A stretch of 64,000 nucleotides of DNA from positions 1,086,063 to 1,150,062 of the forward strand of contig NZ_CANLYK010000002.1 in the NCBI RefSeq assembly GCF_947495325.1, in the 5' to 3' direction. The position numbers were made by a program, and so were the translations under genes. Shown here piece after piece: positions 9,022-18,867 of this stretch; positions within the stretch are counted from its first letter, which is position 1; each line of letters begins with the position of its first letter. The notes under the pieces are model-generated. The model worked only from the letters and a program-made list of their open reading frames with translations, searched no databases and was not told where the DNA came from. Origin of the DNA: an uncultured Allomuricauda sp. Its GTDB lineage: Bacteria > Bacteroidota > Bacteroidia > Flavobacteriales > Flavobacteriaceae.

Positions 9022-11637
9022 ATGACATCCCAAGAGGTTAGAGCCCAGTTTTTAGACTTTTTTAAAGGGAAAAAGCATAAAATAGTTCCTTCGGCGCCAA
9101 TAGTCATGAAAGATGACCCCACTTTGATGTTCACCAATGCAGGAATGAACCAATTCAAGGAATTCTTTTTGGGGAATTCCATCCCAAAATCGGAACGGAT
9201 TTCCGATACCCAGAAATGTCTTAGAGTTAGCGGCAAGCATAATGATTTGGAGGAAGTTGGTAAGGACACTTATCACCATACCATGTTTGAGATGTTGGGG
9301 AACTGGAGTTTTGGGGATTATTTTAAAAAGGAGGCTATTCAATGGGCTTGGGAATTGTTGACCGATGTCTACAAAATTGATAAGGATAGTCTTTATGTTT
9401 CTGTTTTTGAAGGTAGCGATGATACGGATAATTTGAAAATGGATAAGGAGGCCTTTGATTTATGGAAAGCCATTGTTCCTGAAGATCGAATTATCATGGG
9501 GGACAAAAAGGATAATTTTTGGGAGATGGGAGATCAAGGTCCTTGTGGGCCATGTTCTGAGATTCATGTGGATATTAGATCAAAGGAAGAAAAGGCTAAA
9601 GTAACTGGAGCTTCGTTGGTAAACCAAGATCATCCGCAAGTTGTGGAGATTTGGAACTTGGTTTTTATGCAGTACAATAGAAAAGCCAATGGACAGCTTG
9701 AAAACCTACCTGAAAAACATGTTGATACTGGAATGGGCTTTGAGCGTTTGTGTATGGTTTTACAGGACGTAAAATCCAACTATGACACGGATGTATTTAC
9801 CCCATTGATTCGCGAAATAGAAACCATCACCGGCCGTAAATATGGTAAAGATGAGGAGACGGACATTGCCATACGGGTTGTTTCTGATCATATTAGAGCC
9901 GTTGCATTTTCCATAGCAGATGGACAATTGCCAAGTAATACAGGAGCTGGTTATGTAATCCGTAGGATTTTGAGACGTGCCATCCGTTATGGATTTACGT
10001 TTTTAGGAACCAATAAACCATTTATCTATAGATTGGTAAAGGTCCTGGGCGAGACCATGGGGAAAGCATTTCCCGAACTTCGTGAGCAGTATCAATTGAT
10101 AGAAAATGTGGTCAAAGAAGAGGAAAATTCATTTTTGAGCACTTTAGAGCAAGGATTGGTATTGTTGGATTCCGTGATTAAATCGTCAAAAAATAAAACC
10201 ATTGATGGGCAAAAAGCTTTTGAACTCTACGATACTTTTGGGTTTCCTATTGACCTTACTACTTTAATACTAGAGGAAAAAGGATATAATCTTGACGTGG
10301 AAGGGTTTGAAAAGGCGTTAAAAGCTCAAAAGGACCGTTCTAGGGCTGCTTCCGAAGTATCTAAAGAAGATTGGATAGTTTTACTTGAAGATGCGGAGCA
10401 AGAATTTATAGGTTACGATACTTTGGAAGCTAATGTAAAATTGGTAAAATATCGAAAAGTAACCAGTAAAAAAGGAGGAGATCAGTATCATCTGGTCTTT
10501 AACCTTACCCCGTTTTATGCAGAAGGTGGTGGTCAAGTAGGCGATAAAGGATATTTAGAGGCTACAAATGGAGATGTAATCTACATTATTGATACCAAGA
10601 AGGAGAACAATGAAATAGTTCATTTTTCTGAGAATTTACCGAAAGACACCTCAGGCACATTCAAAGCTGTTGTAGACAAAAAACAACGCTGGCGAACCGC
10701 TAGCAACCACACGGCAACGCATTTATTACATCAGGCATTACGGGAAATTTTGGGCACCCATGTAGAACAGAAGGGTTCGGCAGTACATTCCAAATACCTC
10801 CGTTTTGATTTTTCACACTTTTCCAAGTTGAGTGTTGAGGAATTAAGGGATGTAGAGAACTTCGTGAATGCCCGTATTGAAGGTCAGCTACCGTTTGAGG
10901 AAAGTAGAAACATCCCCATCAAAGAGGCAATGGACCAAGGTGCAATGGCGCTGTTTGGAGAAAAATATGGTGATACAGTGCGCACGGTTCGTTTTGGACA
11001 ATCCATTGAACTTTGCGGAGGGACACACGTGAAAAATACGGCGGATATTTGGCATTTTAAGATTGTATCCGAAGGTGCGGTTGCAGCAGGAATTCGAAGA
11101 ATTGAGGCTATTACCTCAGATGCAGTCAAAGAATTCTACTTCAAAAACAATAGAATGCTTTTTGAAATCAAGGATCTGTTGAACAATGCGCAGGATCCGG
11201 TAAAGGCAGTTGTTGGATTACAAGAAGAAAATTCAACCTTAAAAAAGCAGGTGGAACAGCTGCTTAAGGATAAGGCGAAGGGACTTAAAAATGAGTTGAT
11301 ATCCGAGCTTGAAGAAATCAACGGGGTGCGGTTTTTATCCAAAAAAGTGGATTTAGATGCAGCTGGAATCAAAGATTTGGCGTTTGAGATAGGAGGACAG
11401 TATTCAAACTTATTTTTATTGCTTGCCGCCGAAAAGGATGGAAAGGCCTTGCTGTCTTGTTATATTTCCAAAGAACTTGTTTCAGAAAAGGACTTGAATG
11501 CGGGAACAATTGTTCGCGAATTGGGAAAACATATTCAAGGTGGGGGTGGTGGACAACCATTTTTCGCTACTGCAGGGGGTAAAAATCCATCAGGTATTCA
11601 GGATGCGCTAGCTGCGGTTAGAACATATATTGAATAG
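9022..11637 (+). CDS. alaS: Alanine--tRNA ligase
   Basis: Charges tRNA-Ala. I start at the ATG at 9022 ([14 protein letters not shown]), giving 871 residues, the normal family length; an upstream TTG at 8938 would add 28 unlikely residues. The class II catalytic domain ([27 protein letters not shown]) is followed by the editing domain with the zinc-binding pairs HTATHLLHQ and CGGTHVKNT, and the C-terminal C-Ala domain. It is divergent from the M23 operon. No anomalies. Confidence 0.98.
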   Translation: MTSQEVRAQFLDFFKGKKHKIVPSAPIVMKDDPTLMFTNAGMNQFKEFFLGNSIPKSERISDTQKCLRVSGKHNDLEEVGKDTYHHTMFEMLGNWSFGDYFKKEAIQWAWELLTDVYKIDKDSLYVSVFEGSDDTDNLKMDKEAFDLWKAIVPEDRIIMGDKKDNFWEMGDQGPCGPCSEIHVDIRSKEEKAKVTGASLVNQDHPQVVEIWNLVFMQYNRKANGQLENLPEKHVDTGMGFERLCMVLQDVKSNYDTDVFTPLIREIETITGRKYGKDEETDIAIRVVSDHIRAVAFSIADGQLPSNTGAGYVIRRILRRAIRYGFTFLGTNKPFIYRLVKVLGETMGKAFPELREQYQLIENVVKEEENSFLSTLEQGLVLLDSVIKSSKNKTIDGQKAFELYDTFGFPIDLTTLILEEKGYNLDVEGFEKALKAQKDRSRAASEVSKEDWIVLLEDAEQEFIGYDTLEANVKLVKYRKVTSKKGGDQYHLVFNLTPFYAEGGGQVGDKGYLEATNGDVIYIIDTKKENNEIVHFSENLPKDTSGTFKAVVDKKQRWRTASNHTATHLLHQALREILGTHVEQKGSAVHSKYLRFDFSHFSKLSVEELRDVENFVNARIEGQLPFEESRNIPIKEAMDQGAMALFGEKYGDTVRTVRFGQSIELCGGTHVKNTADIWHFKIVSEGAVAAGIRRIEAITSDAVKEFYFKNNRMLFEIKDLLNNAQDPVKAVVGLQEENSTLKKQVEQLLKDKAKGLKNELISELEEINGVRFLSKKVDLDAAGIKDLAFEIGGQYSNLFLLLAAEKDGKALLSCYISKELVSEKDLNAGTIVRELGKHIQGGGGGQPFFATAGGKNPSGIQDALAAVRTYIE

Positions 11638-11644
11638 TGCTTTT

Positions 11645-11716
11645 TGTCACATCGAGCGCAGTCGAGATGTTTAATGTAATAATCTTAGGGAGTTCTCGAC
11701 TGCGCTCGAACTGACA
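11645..11716. repeat. Interspersed inverted repeat (REP-like), full copy
   Basis: Left arm TGTCACATCGAGCGCAGTCG (continuing AGATG) and right arm beginning at 11693 with TTCTCGACTGCGCTCGAACT (continuing GACA) form a near-perfect ~23-bp stem with a loop of about 24 bases. The same right arm recurs exactly at 20651-20674. It sits between alaS and the GSCFA gene. I recall very similar elements as common in Flavobacteriaceae genomes; no transposase is nearby. Confidence 0.8.
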
Positions 11717-11737
11717 TATCAATTCTTTAAAAAAGAG

Positions 11738-12685
11738 ATGAAACTTCAAACCAAAATCCCTATTGAAAAAGCAGATAATCCAATTGATTATCAAAGCAAA
11801 CTTTTGCTTTTGGGATCCTGTTTTGTTGAAAATATAGGAGATAAGCTTGGGTACTATAAGTTTCAGCAAGTACAAAATCCTTTTGGAATATTGTTTCATC
11901 CTTTGGCTATTGAAAATTTGGTGGAACGTGCTATTGAAGGCCATTTTTATCAGGAAAATGAGGTTTTTGAACAAAATGGAAGATGGCATTGCTTTGATGC
12001 TCATTCAGATTTAAGTGCCAATACTTCAGAAGAATTGCTCCAGAATCTGAACAATGCACTTAAAGAAACCACACAACAAATAGAACAAGCTACTCACCTT
12101 ATTATAACATTGGGCACAGCTTGGGGGTATCGCCACACAGATACAAAAGCGATAGTTGCCAATTGTCATAAAGTCCCTCAAAAAGAATTTGCCAAAGAGT
12201 TATTGTCAGCAGAATTGATTCAGGCAAGTTTGAAAAGGCTGATCGGTTTGTTTGAATCAATCAATCCAAAAGCACAACTTGTTTTTACAATTTCCCCAGT
12301 GCGCCATCTAAAAGATGGTTTTGTCGAAAATCAAAGAAGCAAAGCAAACCTCATTACTGCAGTCCATCAATTGAAAAAGGAAGATGATGTATCCTATTTT
12401 CCATCGTATGAAATTATGATGGATGAATTACGGGACTATCGTTTTTATGGAACAGATATGGTGCATCCCAATGCATTGGCCATAGATTACATTTGGGAGA
12501 AATTCAAATGGGTTTGGATTGCCCCTGAATCTAATGTTAGCATGGAAAAAGTTGAGGCAATACAAAAAGGATTACAGCATCGACCCTTCAATCCAGACTC
12601 CGAAGAACATCAAAAGTTTAAGAAGTCGCTCCAGACGAAAATTGCGTATCTTAAGGAAAGGTATCCTTTTATGAAATTTGACTAA
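11738..12685 (+). CDS. GSCFA domain-containing protein
   Basis: 315 residues. The N-terminus has LLLGSCFVENIGDKL, the eponymous GSCF signature, and the body matches the family (LIITLGTAWGYRH; YFPSYEIMMDELRDYRFYGTDM; a closing DMVHPN). The fold is related to SGNH/GDSL hydrolases, with the Ser of GSCF as the probable nucleophile and the DxxHP region supplying Asp and His. The substrate is unknown. It is intracellular by sequence (no signal peptide). It abuts the next gene directly (stop 12685, ATG 12686), so the two are an operon. Confidence 0.92.
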   Translation: MKLQTKIPIEKADNPIDYQSKLLLLGSCFVENIGDKLGYYKFQQVQNPFGILFHPLAIENLVERAIEGHFYQENEVFEQNGRWHCFDAHSDLSANTSEELLQNLNNALKETTQQIEQATHLIITLGTAWGYRHTDTKAIVANCHKVPQKEFAKELLSAELIQASLKRLIGLFESINPKAQLVFTISPVRHLKDGFVENQRSKANLITAVHQLKKEDDVSYFPSYEIMMDELRDYRFYGTDMVHPNALAIDYIWEKFKWVWIAPESNVSMEKVEAIQKGLQHRPFNPDSEEHQKFKKSLQTKIAYLKERYPFMKFD

Positions 12686-13300
12686 ATGAAAAAAGTACTT
12701 GTTGGAGCAATCATTGCCTTGGCATCAGTTTTGATTTATAAATCTTGTGCAGATGATAGGGAGCAGCAGTCCATTTTAAAAGAAAATTCATTACTCATTC
12801 AGCAAGAATTGCAAAATGTGTCCAAACTCATTGTGACCGAAGGACATTTTGTTGAGGTATACAATTATGCCGATTCAAAAGAATTGTTTGGCACATTGGT
12901 CACAGCGGATAAGAAAGCCTTGGTTGTTGTAAATGCAGAGGCCACAATTGCCTATGACCTTTCTAAGGTTGTTTATGAAATGGATGAGGAGCAAAAAATA
13001 ATCCATATCAACGCTATTCCGGAAGCTGAAATCAAGATTAATCCAGATTTTGAATATTATGATGTTACGGCAGATTATTTTAATCCATTTAAAGCGGAAG
13101 ATTACAATACCATAAAACAAGAAGTAACCACTTCACTATTGAAAAAGGTGAAAGCTTCATCCTTAAAATCCAATGCGGAAAATCGTTTGATCAGTGAACT
13201 TTCCAAGATATTTGTTGTTACAAAGACACTGGGTTGGACTTTGCTTTATGAAGGGAATTCTATTGATGATTCTAAAAATTTGAAAGAAATTCTGCCTTAA
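12686..13300 (+). CDS. DUF4230 domain-containing protein
   Basis: 204 residues with an N-terminal membrane helix (about 4-18) and a DUF4230-like domain: a LIVTEGHF region near the start, then KKALVVVNAEATIAYDLSKV and a YYDVTADYFNPF stretch. Members are anchored membrane proteins of unknown function. The gene starts one base after the GSCFA stop. Family assignment is by recall of its signature; moderately confident. Confidence 0.8.
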   Translation: MKKVLVGAIIALASVLIYKSCADDREQQSILKENSLLIQQELQNVSKLIVTEGHFVEVYNYADSKELFGTLVTADKKALVVVNAEATIAYDLSKVVYEMDEEQKIIHINAIPEAEIKINPDFEYYDVTADYFNPFKAEDYNTIKQEVTTSLLKKVKASSLKSNAENRLISELSKIFVVTKTLGWTLLYEGNSIDDSKNLKEILP

Positions 13301-13353
13301 ATCTGTCACATTTTATCTTTCTTTTCGTCTGTTAGATGATTAATTCATGTGCC

Positions 13354-15033
13354 ATGTTTAAAAGAACAGTTTTACTTTTTGCTATAATTTTGGCTTTCTC
13401 CTGCCAAGAAAAATCACAGTCCAACATTGTTTTTTCGATATCCCATGTAACTGAGGATAGTCTTTCACTACTTAAAATAAGCATGAAATTTCCTGCAGAT
13501 TCATCAGGAACGACAATATTGGAATTCAACAATGAAGCTTGGGGCCAAAAAGACCTTTTTAATACCCTTCACAATGTACAATTGATAGATGTTGTTGGTC
13601 ATATTGAAAAGGATTTGGACAGTGGTTGGATAATTCTAAAGCACTCCAAAAATCTTAAAATGCTGGAATTTGAGTATGACTTAAAGCAGGATTTTGGTGC
13701 TAATTTAACAACGGGCAAGGCCTATCGGCCTGTTATAACGGAGGATTACTTTCATGTGTTTTCCCATAATTTGTTCATGCTTCCTAAAACTTCAAAAACC
13801 AATTTTGACATCACTCTGGATTGGATTGATTTTCCAGAGCAGTATACGATTCACAATAGTTTTGGAAGTGAAAAAAGACATCAATTTCTAGAGAATATGG
13901 ATGTGGAGTTATTTGAGAGTGCCATTTTTGTTGGAGGGGATTTTAGGATATTGGAAGATGAGATTAATGGAAATGCAATAAGCTTGGCCACTAGGGGAGA
14001 ATGGGTTCCGTTTGAAGAAAAAGAGGTAATGCAAGTTTTAAAACAGACCTTAATGTGTCAGCGCGATTTTTGGGAGGATCATTCACAAGAATATTTTACC
14101 GTCACGATGCAGCCTTTTTTCCAAGAAACAGGGAGCAGCTTTCAAGGAACGGGATTGACCAACTCATTCGCGACCTCAGTTTCCAATAATGATTTTACCG
14201 ATATTGATCAGATGGTGTACTTGTTCAATCATGAATTGATGCACAATTGGATTGGCAACACTATTGAAAATGAAAATGAGGAAGAACAATATTGGTTTAG
14301 TGAGGGTTTTACGGAATATTACACCTATAAAAATGTAGCCAAAAATGAAATTAAGGAGCTAGATGGAGCTTTTTTCATAAACTCTATAAATGAAAATGCT
14401 AAGAATTTGCATTCACTTTCAATAAAAGAAGTGCCAAATTCAGAAATGAACTATGAAAACTTTTGGTCCGACTATGAGTATCGAAAATTGCCCTATTATA
14501 GAGGGACCTTGTTTGCGTTTTACTTGGATTATTCAATTCAAAAGGATTCAAATGGAAAGTATAGTTTGGATAATGTCATGAAGGATTTGTTGAAAGTGGC
14601 AACGGATGAAAATGAAAAGTTGGACCATACCGTGTTTAAAAGGGTATTGAAAAAGTATTTTCCCGATCGAACCGATACGGTTTTTAAAGAATTTATTCTG
14701 GAAGGGAAATTACTTCCTTTAGCAGATTTTTATAATGAAATGAAATTGGAATACGAACCAACCACCCAGCTTTTTGAACTTGGTTTTGAACTTTCTGAAG
14801 ATGGAACGCAGATAAATAGTGTTAATAAGGATAGTAAAGCATGGAAAGCTGGCCTTAGAAGTGGTGATAGATTATATTCAAGAAGTATATGGTATGGCAA
14901 TGTTTCTAAAAAAGTAGAATTAGGAGTGCTCAAAGAAGGAAACAAAGTTGCTATTGACTTTTATCCTGTAAAAATGGCTGAAGTGCCCCAAATACTAGTG
15001 TCCGATGCAAATATGCAAAGACTTGGATTTTAA
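13354..15033 (+). CDS. Gluzincin metallopeptidase (M1/M61-like) lipoprotein with PDZ domain
   Basis: I choose the ATG at 13354, giving a signal peptide ending in LAFSC (lipobox); an in-frame ATG at 13336 adds six residues. The protein has about 559 residues. The zinc motif is HELMHNWIG (His293, Glu294, His297), with a third ligand in WFSEGFTEYYT (about Glu317). This combines an M1-like HExxH context with the SEGFTEYY and C-terminal PDZ-like domain (about 470-555; KAWKAGLRSGDRLYS) seen in M61 proteases. The 3' end shares four bases (TTAA, 15030-15033) with the convergent phhA gene. Envelope aminopeptidase activity is inferred. Confidence 0.85.
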   Translation: MFKRTVLLFAIILAFSCQEKSQSNIVFSISHVTEDSLSLLKISMKFPADSSGTTILEFNNEAWGQKDLFNTLHNVQLIDVVGHIEKDLDSGWIILKHSKNLKMLEFEYDLKQDFGANLTTGKAYRPVITEDYFHVFSHNLFMLPKTSKTNFDITLDWIDFPEQYTIHNSFGSEKRHQFLENMDVELFESAIFVGGDFRILEDEINGNAISLATRGEWVPFEEKEVMQVLKQTLMCQRDFWEDHSQEYFTVTMQPFFQETGSSFQGTGLTNSFATSVSNNDFTDIDQMVYLFNHELMHNWIGNTIENENEEEQYWFSEGFTEYYTYKNVAKNEIKELDGAFFINSINENAKNLHSLSIKEVPNSEMNYENFWSDYEYRKLPYYRGTLFAFYLDYSIQKDSNGKYSLDNVMKDLLKVATDENEKLDHTVFKRVLKKYFPDRTDTVFKEFILEGKLLPLADFYNEMKLEYEPTTQLFELGFELSEDGTQINSVNKDSKAWKAGLRSGDRLYSRSIWYGNVSKKVELGVLKEGNKVAIDFYPVKMAEVPQILVSDANMQRLGF

Positions 15034-16790
15034 TCAACTAAAGTGGCATCCACCAATGAAATTCCATCGTCAATAAGATGTCCTACTTTTGGATTATTCA
15101 ACTTAACAGTTTCCAAATGCTTTAGAATATCGGTTTGAAAATCTTGGTCATTACTCACCTTGGCCAGTTCGTAAAGCTCTGTGGGCAATAACCAATCGTC
15201 TGGATAATCCTTTTTGAGTTCTTGGAAAACCTTGTTCCTGGAAATGGTTGTATTTATACCAGCTCTAAAATCTCTAATTTGTGCATAATACAATTCCAAT
15301 TGCTTTTTTTTGCCGTCTGTTTTTGGTTTAATTGTAGTTTCCGTAATCTCGTGCGAGATAAGATCAAAACTGTTCAGGTCGGCCGGGCCATTGAATGCTG
15401 AAACCACTTTTTGACCCACAGCCATATGATACAGTCCCCAATTGGGCAGAAATAAAATTGTACCGTCGTGGGTAACCTTACAATCTTTAAACGTAATCAA
15501 AATGATTTTACCTTGTAAGTTTCGGGTTCCGGTAACAATGGTGCCCTCTATTTTCACTCCTCCTTCAAATTCTAAAGAAACCTGTTCCCCTTCAAAAATT
15601 TTATAGGCCATTAAATCACGAGGTCCCATATCCTCAATAGCCAAGTTAATGCCTTTTAGTTTACCAATTGGAGAACCAAAACCTTCAGAATGGTCCAAAG
15701 TACTATGCCCAACGAGCTCTTTTTCACGATAGGCCAATGCCGTAGGACCAACTGTTCGCATATAAATGGGTTTGCCGTCATGGTCAATTATAGTATGAAA
15801 ATGTCCAGATATTTGAATTCCTGTACTTAGCTCAATACTTCCAAGAGCCTTGGAATCTATCAATTTTTGTATGCCAGATAGGCCTCCTGTTCGTAACGCC
15901 ATGGTATTTGCAAAATCTTCCAAAACTTGACTCAAATGGGCAAAATTTGGAGTTACAAAAAGTTGCGGTTGCGGTTTGGTAATATCAAATGCTTTTTGCG
16001 CGGCATCGATGGTATACTGCTCTTTAACAACATCGCTTTGCATGCACCATTTGCTTTCCCCAATAGATGAAAGCAACCCCGCTCCATAAATTTTTGGATT
16101 ATCCAGAGTGCCAATCAAACCATATTCCACAGTCCACCAATGTAAGTTGCGAATAAGTGCCATTTCACTGGGAATTCCCATATTTTTCTGTAGTTCTTCT
16201 ATTTGTTTTTCGGCTTTGTCAATTTCCTCTTTTGGGGTTTCTGTGGCCTCTTTTATAATGGAAAGGTGTCTTACGGCCTGGTACAGTTCATAGTCTTTGG
16301 CACTGGAAATAGCCTTACTTCCAATTTCCCCAAATCGTCTTAAATATTCGGCATACTCTGGATTTGCAATTATGGGAGCGTGTCCCGCTCCTTCATGAAT
16401 AATGTCCGGTGCAGGGGTGTATTCAATATTTTCAAGTTGTCTAATATCTGATGCGATAACCAACACATTGTAAGCTTGAAACTCCATAAATGCCGATGGT
16501 GGAATAAAACCATCTACGGCAACCGCAGCCCATCCAATCTCTTTTAGAATACGGTTCATCCCATACATATTGGGGATATGGTCAATTGAAATCCCTGTTT
16601 TTAATAAGCCATCTACATATGATTTGTGTGCTACCCTACTTAAATAATCCACATTTTTTCGCATTACATAGCGCCATACCGCTTGGTCTATTGCTGAATA
16701 GTCATCATAATTTTGCGGTTTTATAAACTGCTTTAAATGTATGGGCAGTTTATCTAAAATAGGATTGCTTTCGTATTTGGGATTAATCAC
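15030..16790 (-). CDS. phhA: Aromatic amino acid hydroxylase (phenylalanine 4-monooxygenase type)
   Basis: 586 residues from a GTG start; a stop codon lies directly upstream in frame, so the start cannot move left. Catalytic iron ligands are visible as His132 and His137 in PDIIHEGAGHAP and Glu222 in HWWTVEYGL, the 2-His-1-Glu site of pterin-dependent hydroxylases that convert phenylalanine to tyrosine. Bacterial PhhA enzymes are usually under 300 residues; this long form carries about 250 extra C-terminal residues, a form I recall from other Bacteroidota. It is divergent from an Lrp/AsnC gene, with dyad sites between them, suggesting amino-acid-responsive control. Exact substrate (Phe versus Tyr/Trp) is not proven by sequence. 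Confidence 0.9.
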   Translation of the reverse strand: MINPKYESNPILDKLPIHLKQFIKPQNYDDYSAIDQAVWRYVMRKNVDYLSRVAHKSYVDGLLKTGISIDHIPNMYGMNRILKEIGWAAVAVDGFIPPSAFMEFQAYNVLVIASDIRQLENIEYTPAPDIIHEGAGHAPIIANPEYAEYLRRFGEIGSKAISSAKDYELYQAVRHLSIIKEATETPKEEIDKAEKQIEELQKNMGIPSEMALIRNLHWWTVEYGLIGTLDNPKIYGAGLLSSIGESKWCMQSDVVKEQYTIDAAQKAFDITKPQPQLFVTPNFAHLSQVLEDFANTMALRTGGLSGIQKLIDSKALGSIELSTGIQISGHFHTIIDHDGKPIYMRTVGPTALAYREKELVGHSTLDHSEGFGSPIGKLKGINLAIEDMGPRDLMAYKIFEGEQVSLEFEGGVKIEGTIVTGTRNLQGKIILITFKDCKVTHDGTILFLPNWGLYHMAVGQKVVSAFNGPADLNSFDLISHEITETTIKPKTDGKKKQLELYYAQIRDFRAGINTTISRNKVFQELKKDYPDDWLLPTELYELAKVSNDQDFQTDILKHLETVKLNNPKVGHLIDDGISLVDATLVD

Positions 16791-16817
16791 TTAAGTGGTA
16801 TTAGAGTTCATGGGATA

Positions 16818-16847
16818 ATACTATATAATTCCCTATAAATATAGTAT
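16818..16847. promoter_or_regulatory. Candidate Lrp/AsnC operator 1 (inverted repeat)
   Basis: ATACTATA at 16818-16825 and TATAGTAT at 16840-16847 form a perfect 8-bp dyad with a 14-bp spacer in the phhA-lrp intergenic region, close to phhA. The same ATAGTA/TACTAT core recurs at 16912-16928. Confidence 0.5.
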
Positions 16848-16911
16848 TAAAAGAATTAAAAGTTGATTATATATATTTTATAAGGAAAAAACACTGTTAT
16901 TATAATATATT

Positions 16912-16928
16912 ATAGTAATAAATACTAT
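16912..16928. promoter_or_regulatory. Candidate Lrp/AsnC operator 2 (inverted repeat)
   Basis: ATAGTA-N5-TACTAT is a perfect 6-5-6 dyad, 37 bases before the regulator's ATG. Its 17-bp size and A/T-rich centre fit Lrp-family sites. It shares its half-site with the dyad at 16818-16847. Confidence 0.5.
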
Positions 16929-16964
16929 TTTTAATATATCAATCTTGATCAAACAGGAAAAAGT

Positions 16965-17432
16965 ATGCAGCAACAACTGGACAGCATTGACCGTGAAATT
17001 TTAAAAATATTGGAAAAGGATGCCAAAACCGTGGCAAAAACTATTGCGGAAAAACTAGGTTTAACCAAGACGCCGGTGTATGAACGGATTAGAAGGTTGG
17101 AAAATGAGGGTTTTATTCGAAACTATACGGCCGTTATCAACAAAGAAAAAATTGAAAGTAGCATTACAGTATTTAGTTTTGTTTCCCTTGAAGCCCAAAA
17201 GGGTCATCTGATGGATGATTTTTTGAATCAGGTAAAACAATTTTCAGAGATAACGGAGTGCTTTGTAGTGGGGGGTGAATTTGATTTTCTGTTGAAGGTA
17301 ATTGTTAAAAACCTAGATGCTTACTACGATTTTGCCAAGACCAAAATTGCATCGCTGCCCAATATAGGGGCAGTGAAAAGTGCTTTTGTTTTAAAGGAAG
17401 CAAAGAACGAAAATACTTTCCCGCTATTGTAG
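16965..17432 (+). CDS. Lrp/AsnC family transcriptional regulator
   Basis: 155 residues: an N-terminal winged helix (about 5-60; DREILKILEKDAKTVAKTIA then TPVYERIRRLENEGFI) and a C-terminal RAM/AsnC ligand-binding domain (about 70-150; TECFVVGGEFDFLLKV). These regulators form octamers that bind amino acids. Its divergent position opposite phhA, with two dyads between, makes phhA the likely target and an aromatic amino acid the likely ligand; both are inference. Confidence 0.95.
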   Translation: MQQQLDSIDREILKILEKDAKTVAKTIAEKLGLTKTPVYERIRRLENEGFIRNYTAVINKEKIESSITVFSFVSLEAQKGHLMDDFLNQVKQFSEITECFVVGGEFDFLLKVIVKNLDAYYDFAKTKIASLPNIGAVKSAFVLKEAKNENTFPLL

Positions 17433-17452
17433 AACTTTAAATTAAAATAGAA

Positions 17453-17518
17453 CGAAGAATCTAACTTATTTTTCCAACTAGGATAAACACTTCCATTTTG
17501 GTTGTTGTAGATTCTTCG
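17453..17518. repeat. Long-loop inverted repeat between lrp and the DUF4136 gene
   Basis: CGAAGAATCTA at 17453-17463 and TAGATTCTTCG at 17508-17518 are perfectly complementary (11 bp) with a 44-base loop. It lies between convergent genes. It might act as a weak bidirectional terminator or be an interspersed repeat; there is no T-run directly after either arm. Confidence 0.5.
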
Positions 17519-17540
17519 CTCAATTTTGAATAGGAATATT

Positions 17541-18119
17541 TTAATTGACGGCAACAGCTATTGTCGGTGGATATTCTTGTAGAATTTGCGCGACGAATTC
17601 TCTAATTCGTTCCTCTTTCTTTTCAATATTTTTAGTATTGTTCAAAGTGCCAACTCCGCGCCCTTGCCATACGAGTTCCCTGTTTTGGGTGTCTATAAGG
17701 TCAATATATAAGGAACCTTCAGTTCTGGTACTGACGTTGTTGCCACCCCAGCCACCACCCCAGCCTGGACCCCAAAGCCATGGATTGTAGAAGCCTCCCC
17801 AACCCCAGCCCCAGCCAAAGTTGTTGTTGTAGACATCAACACGTTCACGTTCTTTGGTGAAGATGCTTACCAAAACATCGGGTTGTTCGGATTTTACAAA
17901 GCCTCGCGAACTCATTTCAGCATCAATTGCCTTCAAAATTCGTTTTTTATCCAAATCAGAGATTTGGGCCTTGTCAATTCCGGTTTTATAAAAGGCGTAC
18001 GTTTTATAGGTTTTAAAATTAGCTTCTTTATCATAGTCCGCAATAACCCTAACGGAACTGCAAGACGTCAAGAAAACAACTGCCAGGGCAGTCAAGGAAA
18101 ATAGTTTTAAATTCTTCAT
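17541..18119 (-). CDS. DUF4136 domain-containing lipoprotein
   Basis: 192 residues. The signal peptide ends in FLTSC (lipobox). The mature protein starts with the DUF4136 pattern (ADYDKEANFKTYKTYAFYK), has a Trp/Gly-rich insert (about 103-128, with repeated WGWGWGG and WGGGWGG units), and ends with SLYIDLIDTQNRELVWQG, the conserved closing motif. Envelope lipoprotein of unknown function. Monocistronic by context. Confidence 0.92.
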   Translation of the reverse strand: MKNLKLFSLTALAVVFLTSCSSVRVIADYDKEANFKTYKTYAFYKTGIDKAQISDLDKKRILKAIDAEMSSRGFVKSEQPDVLVSIFTKERERVDVYNNNFGWGWGWGGFYNPWLWGPGWGGGWGGNNVSTRTEGSLYIDLIDTQNRELVWQGRGVGTLNNTKNIEKKEERIREFVAQILQEYPPTIAVAVN

Positions 18120-18189
18120 AGTAATCTTTTTTTTGAGTTCATTAAAATGACTATTTTTTAGTCACAAATATTATGCCGAACATTTGCTT

Positions 18190-18354
<165 letters not shown>

Positions 18355-18497
18355 CTACGAAACCAATTTCGTTTCCCCTAAAATTAAGATATTCCCATGA
18401 ATACCGCTAGAATTTTATGATTTGTAAGAACCTAAGTAGTTCAACGAAATTGTTAATGGTATTATCGAAACAATCAAATTTGTATTTCCCTAGCCAT

Positions 18498-18505
18498 TAT
18501 ATTTG
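18498..18505 (+). promoter_or_regulatory. Candidate -7 box upstream of the mini metallopeptidase-like gene
   Basis: TATATTTG matches TAnnTTTG. A TTG at 18480-18482 precedes it by 15 bases, slightly short for a -33 element. The downstream TTG start at 18529 would leave a short leader. Confidence 0.45.
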
Positions 18506-18528
18506 TAGGAATCTTATTATATTTTAGT

Positions 18529-18858
18529 TTGATATTAGTTTTTAAACATTTCTTTTATCGAAATTATGTAGGTCTATCTTTATGGCCGTTCATCTTTTTA
18601 AAAGAGGGATCACTCAAAAAAGATGAGGTTCTGATCAACCATGAACGTATACACCTAAAACAACAACAAGAATTGTTGATTGTTCCTTTTTATATCCTTT
18701 ACATTTTGGAATGGATTTTAAGAACGATACTGTACTTGAACAGTTATCGGGCCTATCAAAACATTAGTTTTGAAAGAGAGGCATATGCAAATGAGAATAA
18801 TATGGGTTATCTTTCGCATCGAAAAACCTTTGGTTTTTTGGACTATTTGACGCGATAA
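18529..18858 (+). CDS. Small membrane protein with HExxH-like (HERIH) motif
   Basis: About 109 residues from a TTG codon; no in-frame ATG exists near the start, so the initiation codon is uncertain. The frame upstream of the TTG remains open to a stop at 18454 and encodes more hydrophobic residues (AIIFVGILLYFS), so an unusual start upstream is possible. The core reads LINHERIHLKQQQELLIVPF: a HExxH-type motif followed by a Gln-rich helix and a membrane helix, then a second acidic motif, FEREAYANE. This looks like a mini membrane zinc protease related to M56-type domains. The next gene starts 10 bases later, so it is the first gene of an operon. Activity is inferred. Confidence 0.7.
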   Translation: MILVFKHFFYRNYVGLSLWPFIFLKEGSLKKDEVLINHERIHLKQQQELLIVPFYILYILEWILRTILYLNSYRAYQNISFEREAYANENNMGYLSHRKTFGFLDYLTR

Positions 18859-18867
18859 ATTCAAAAT

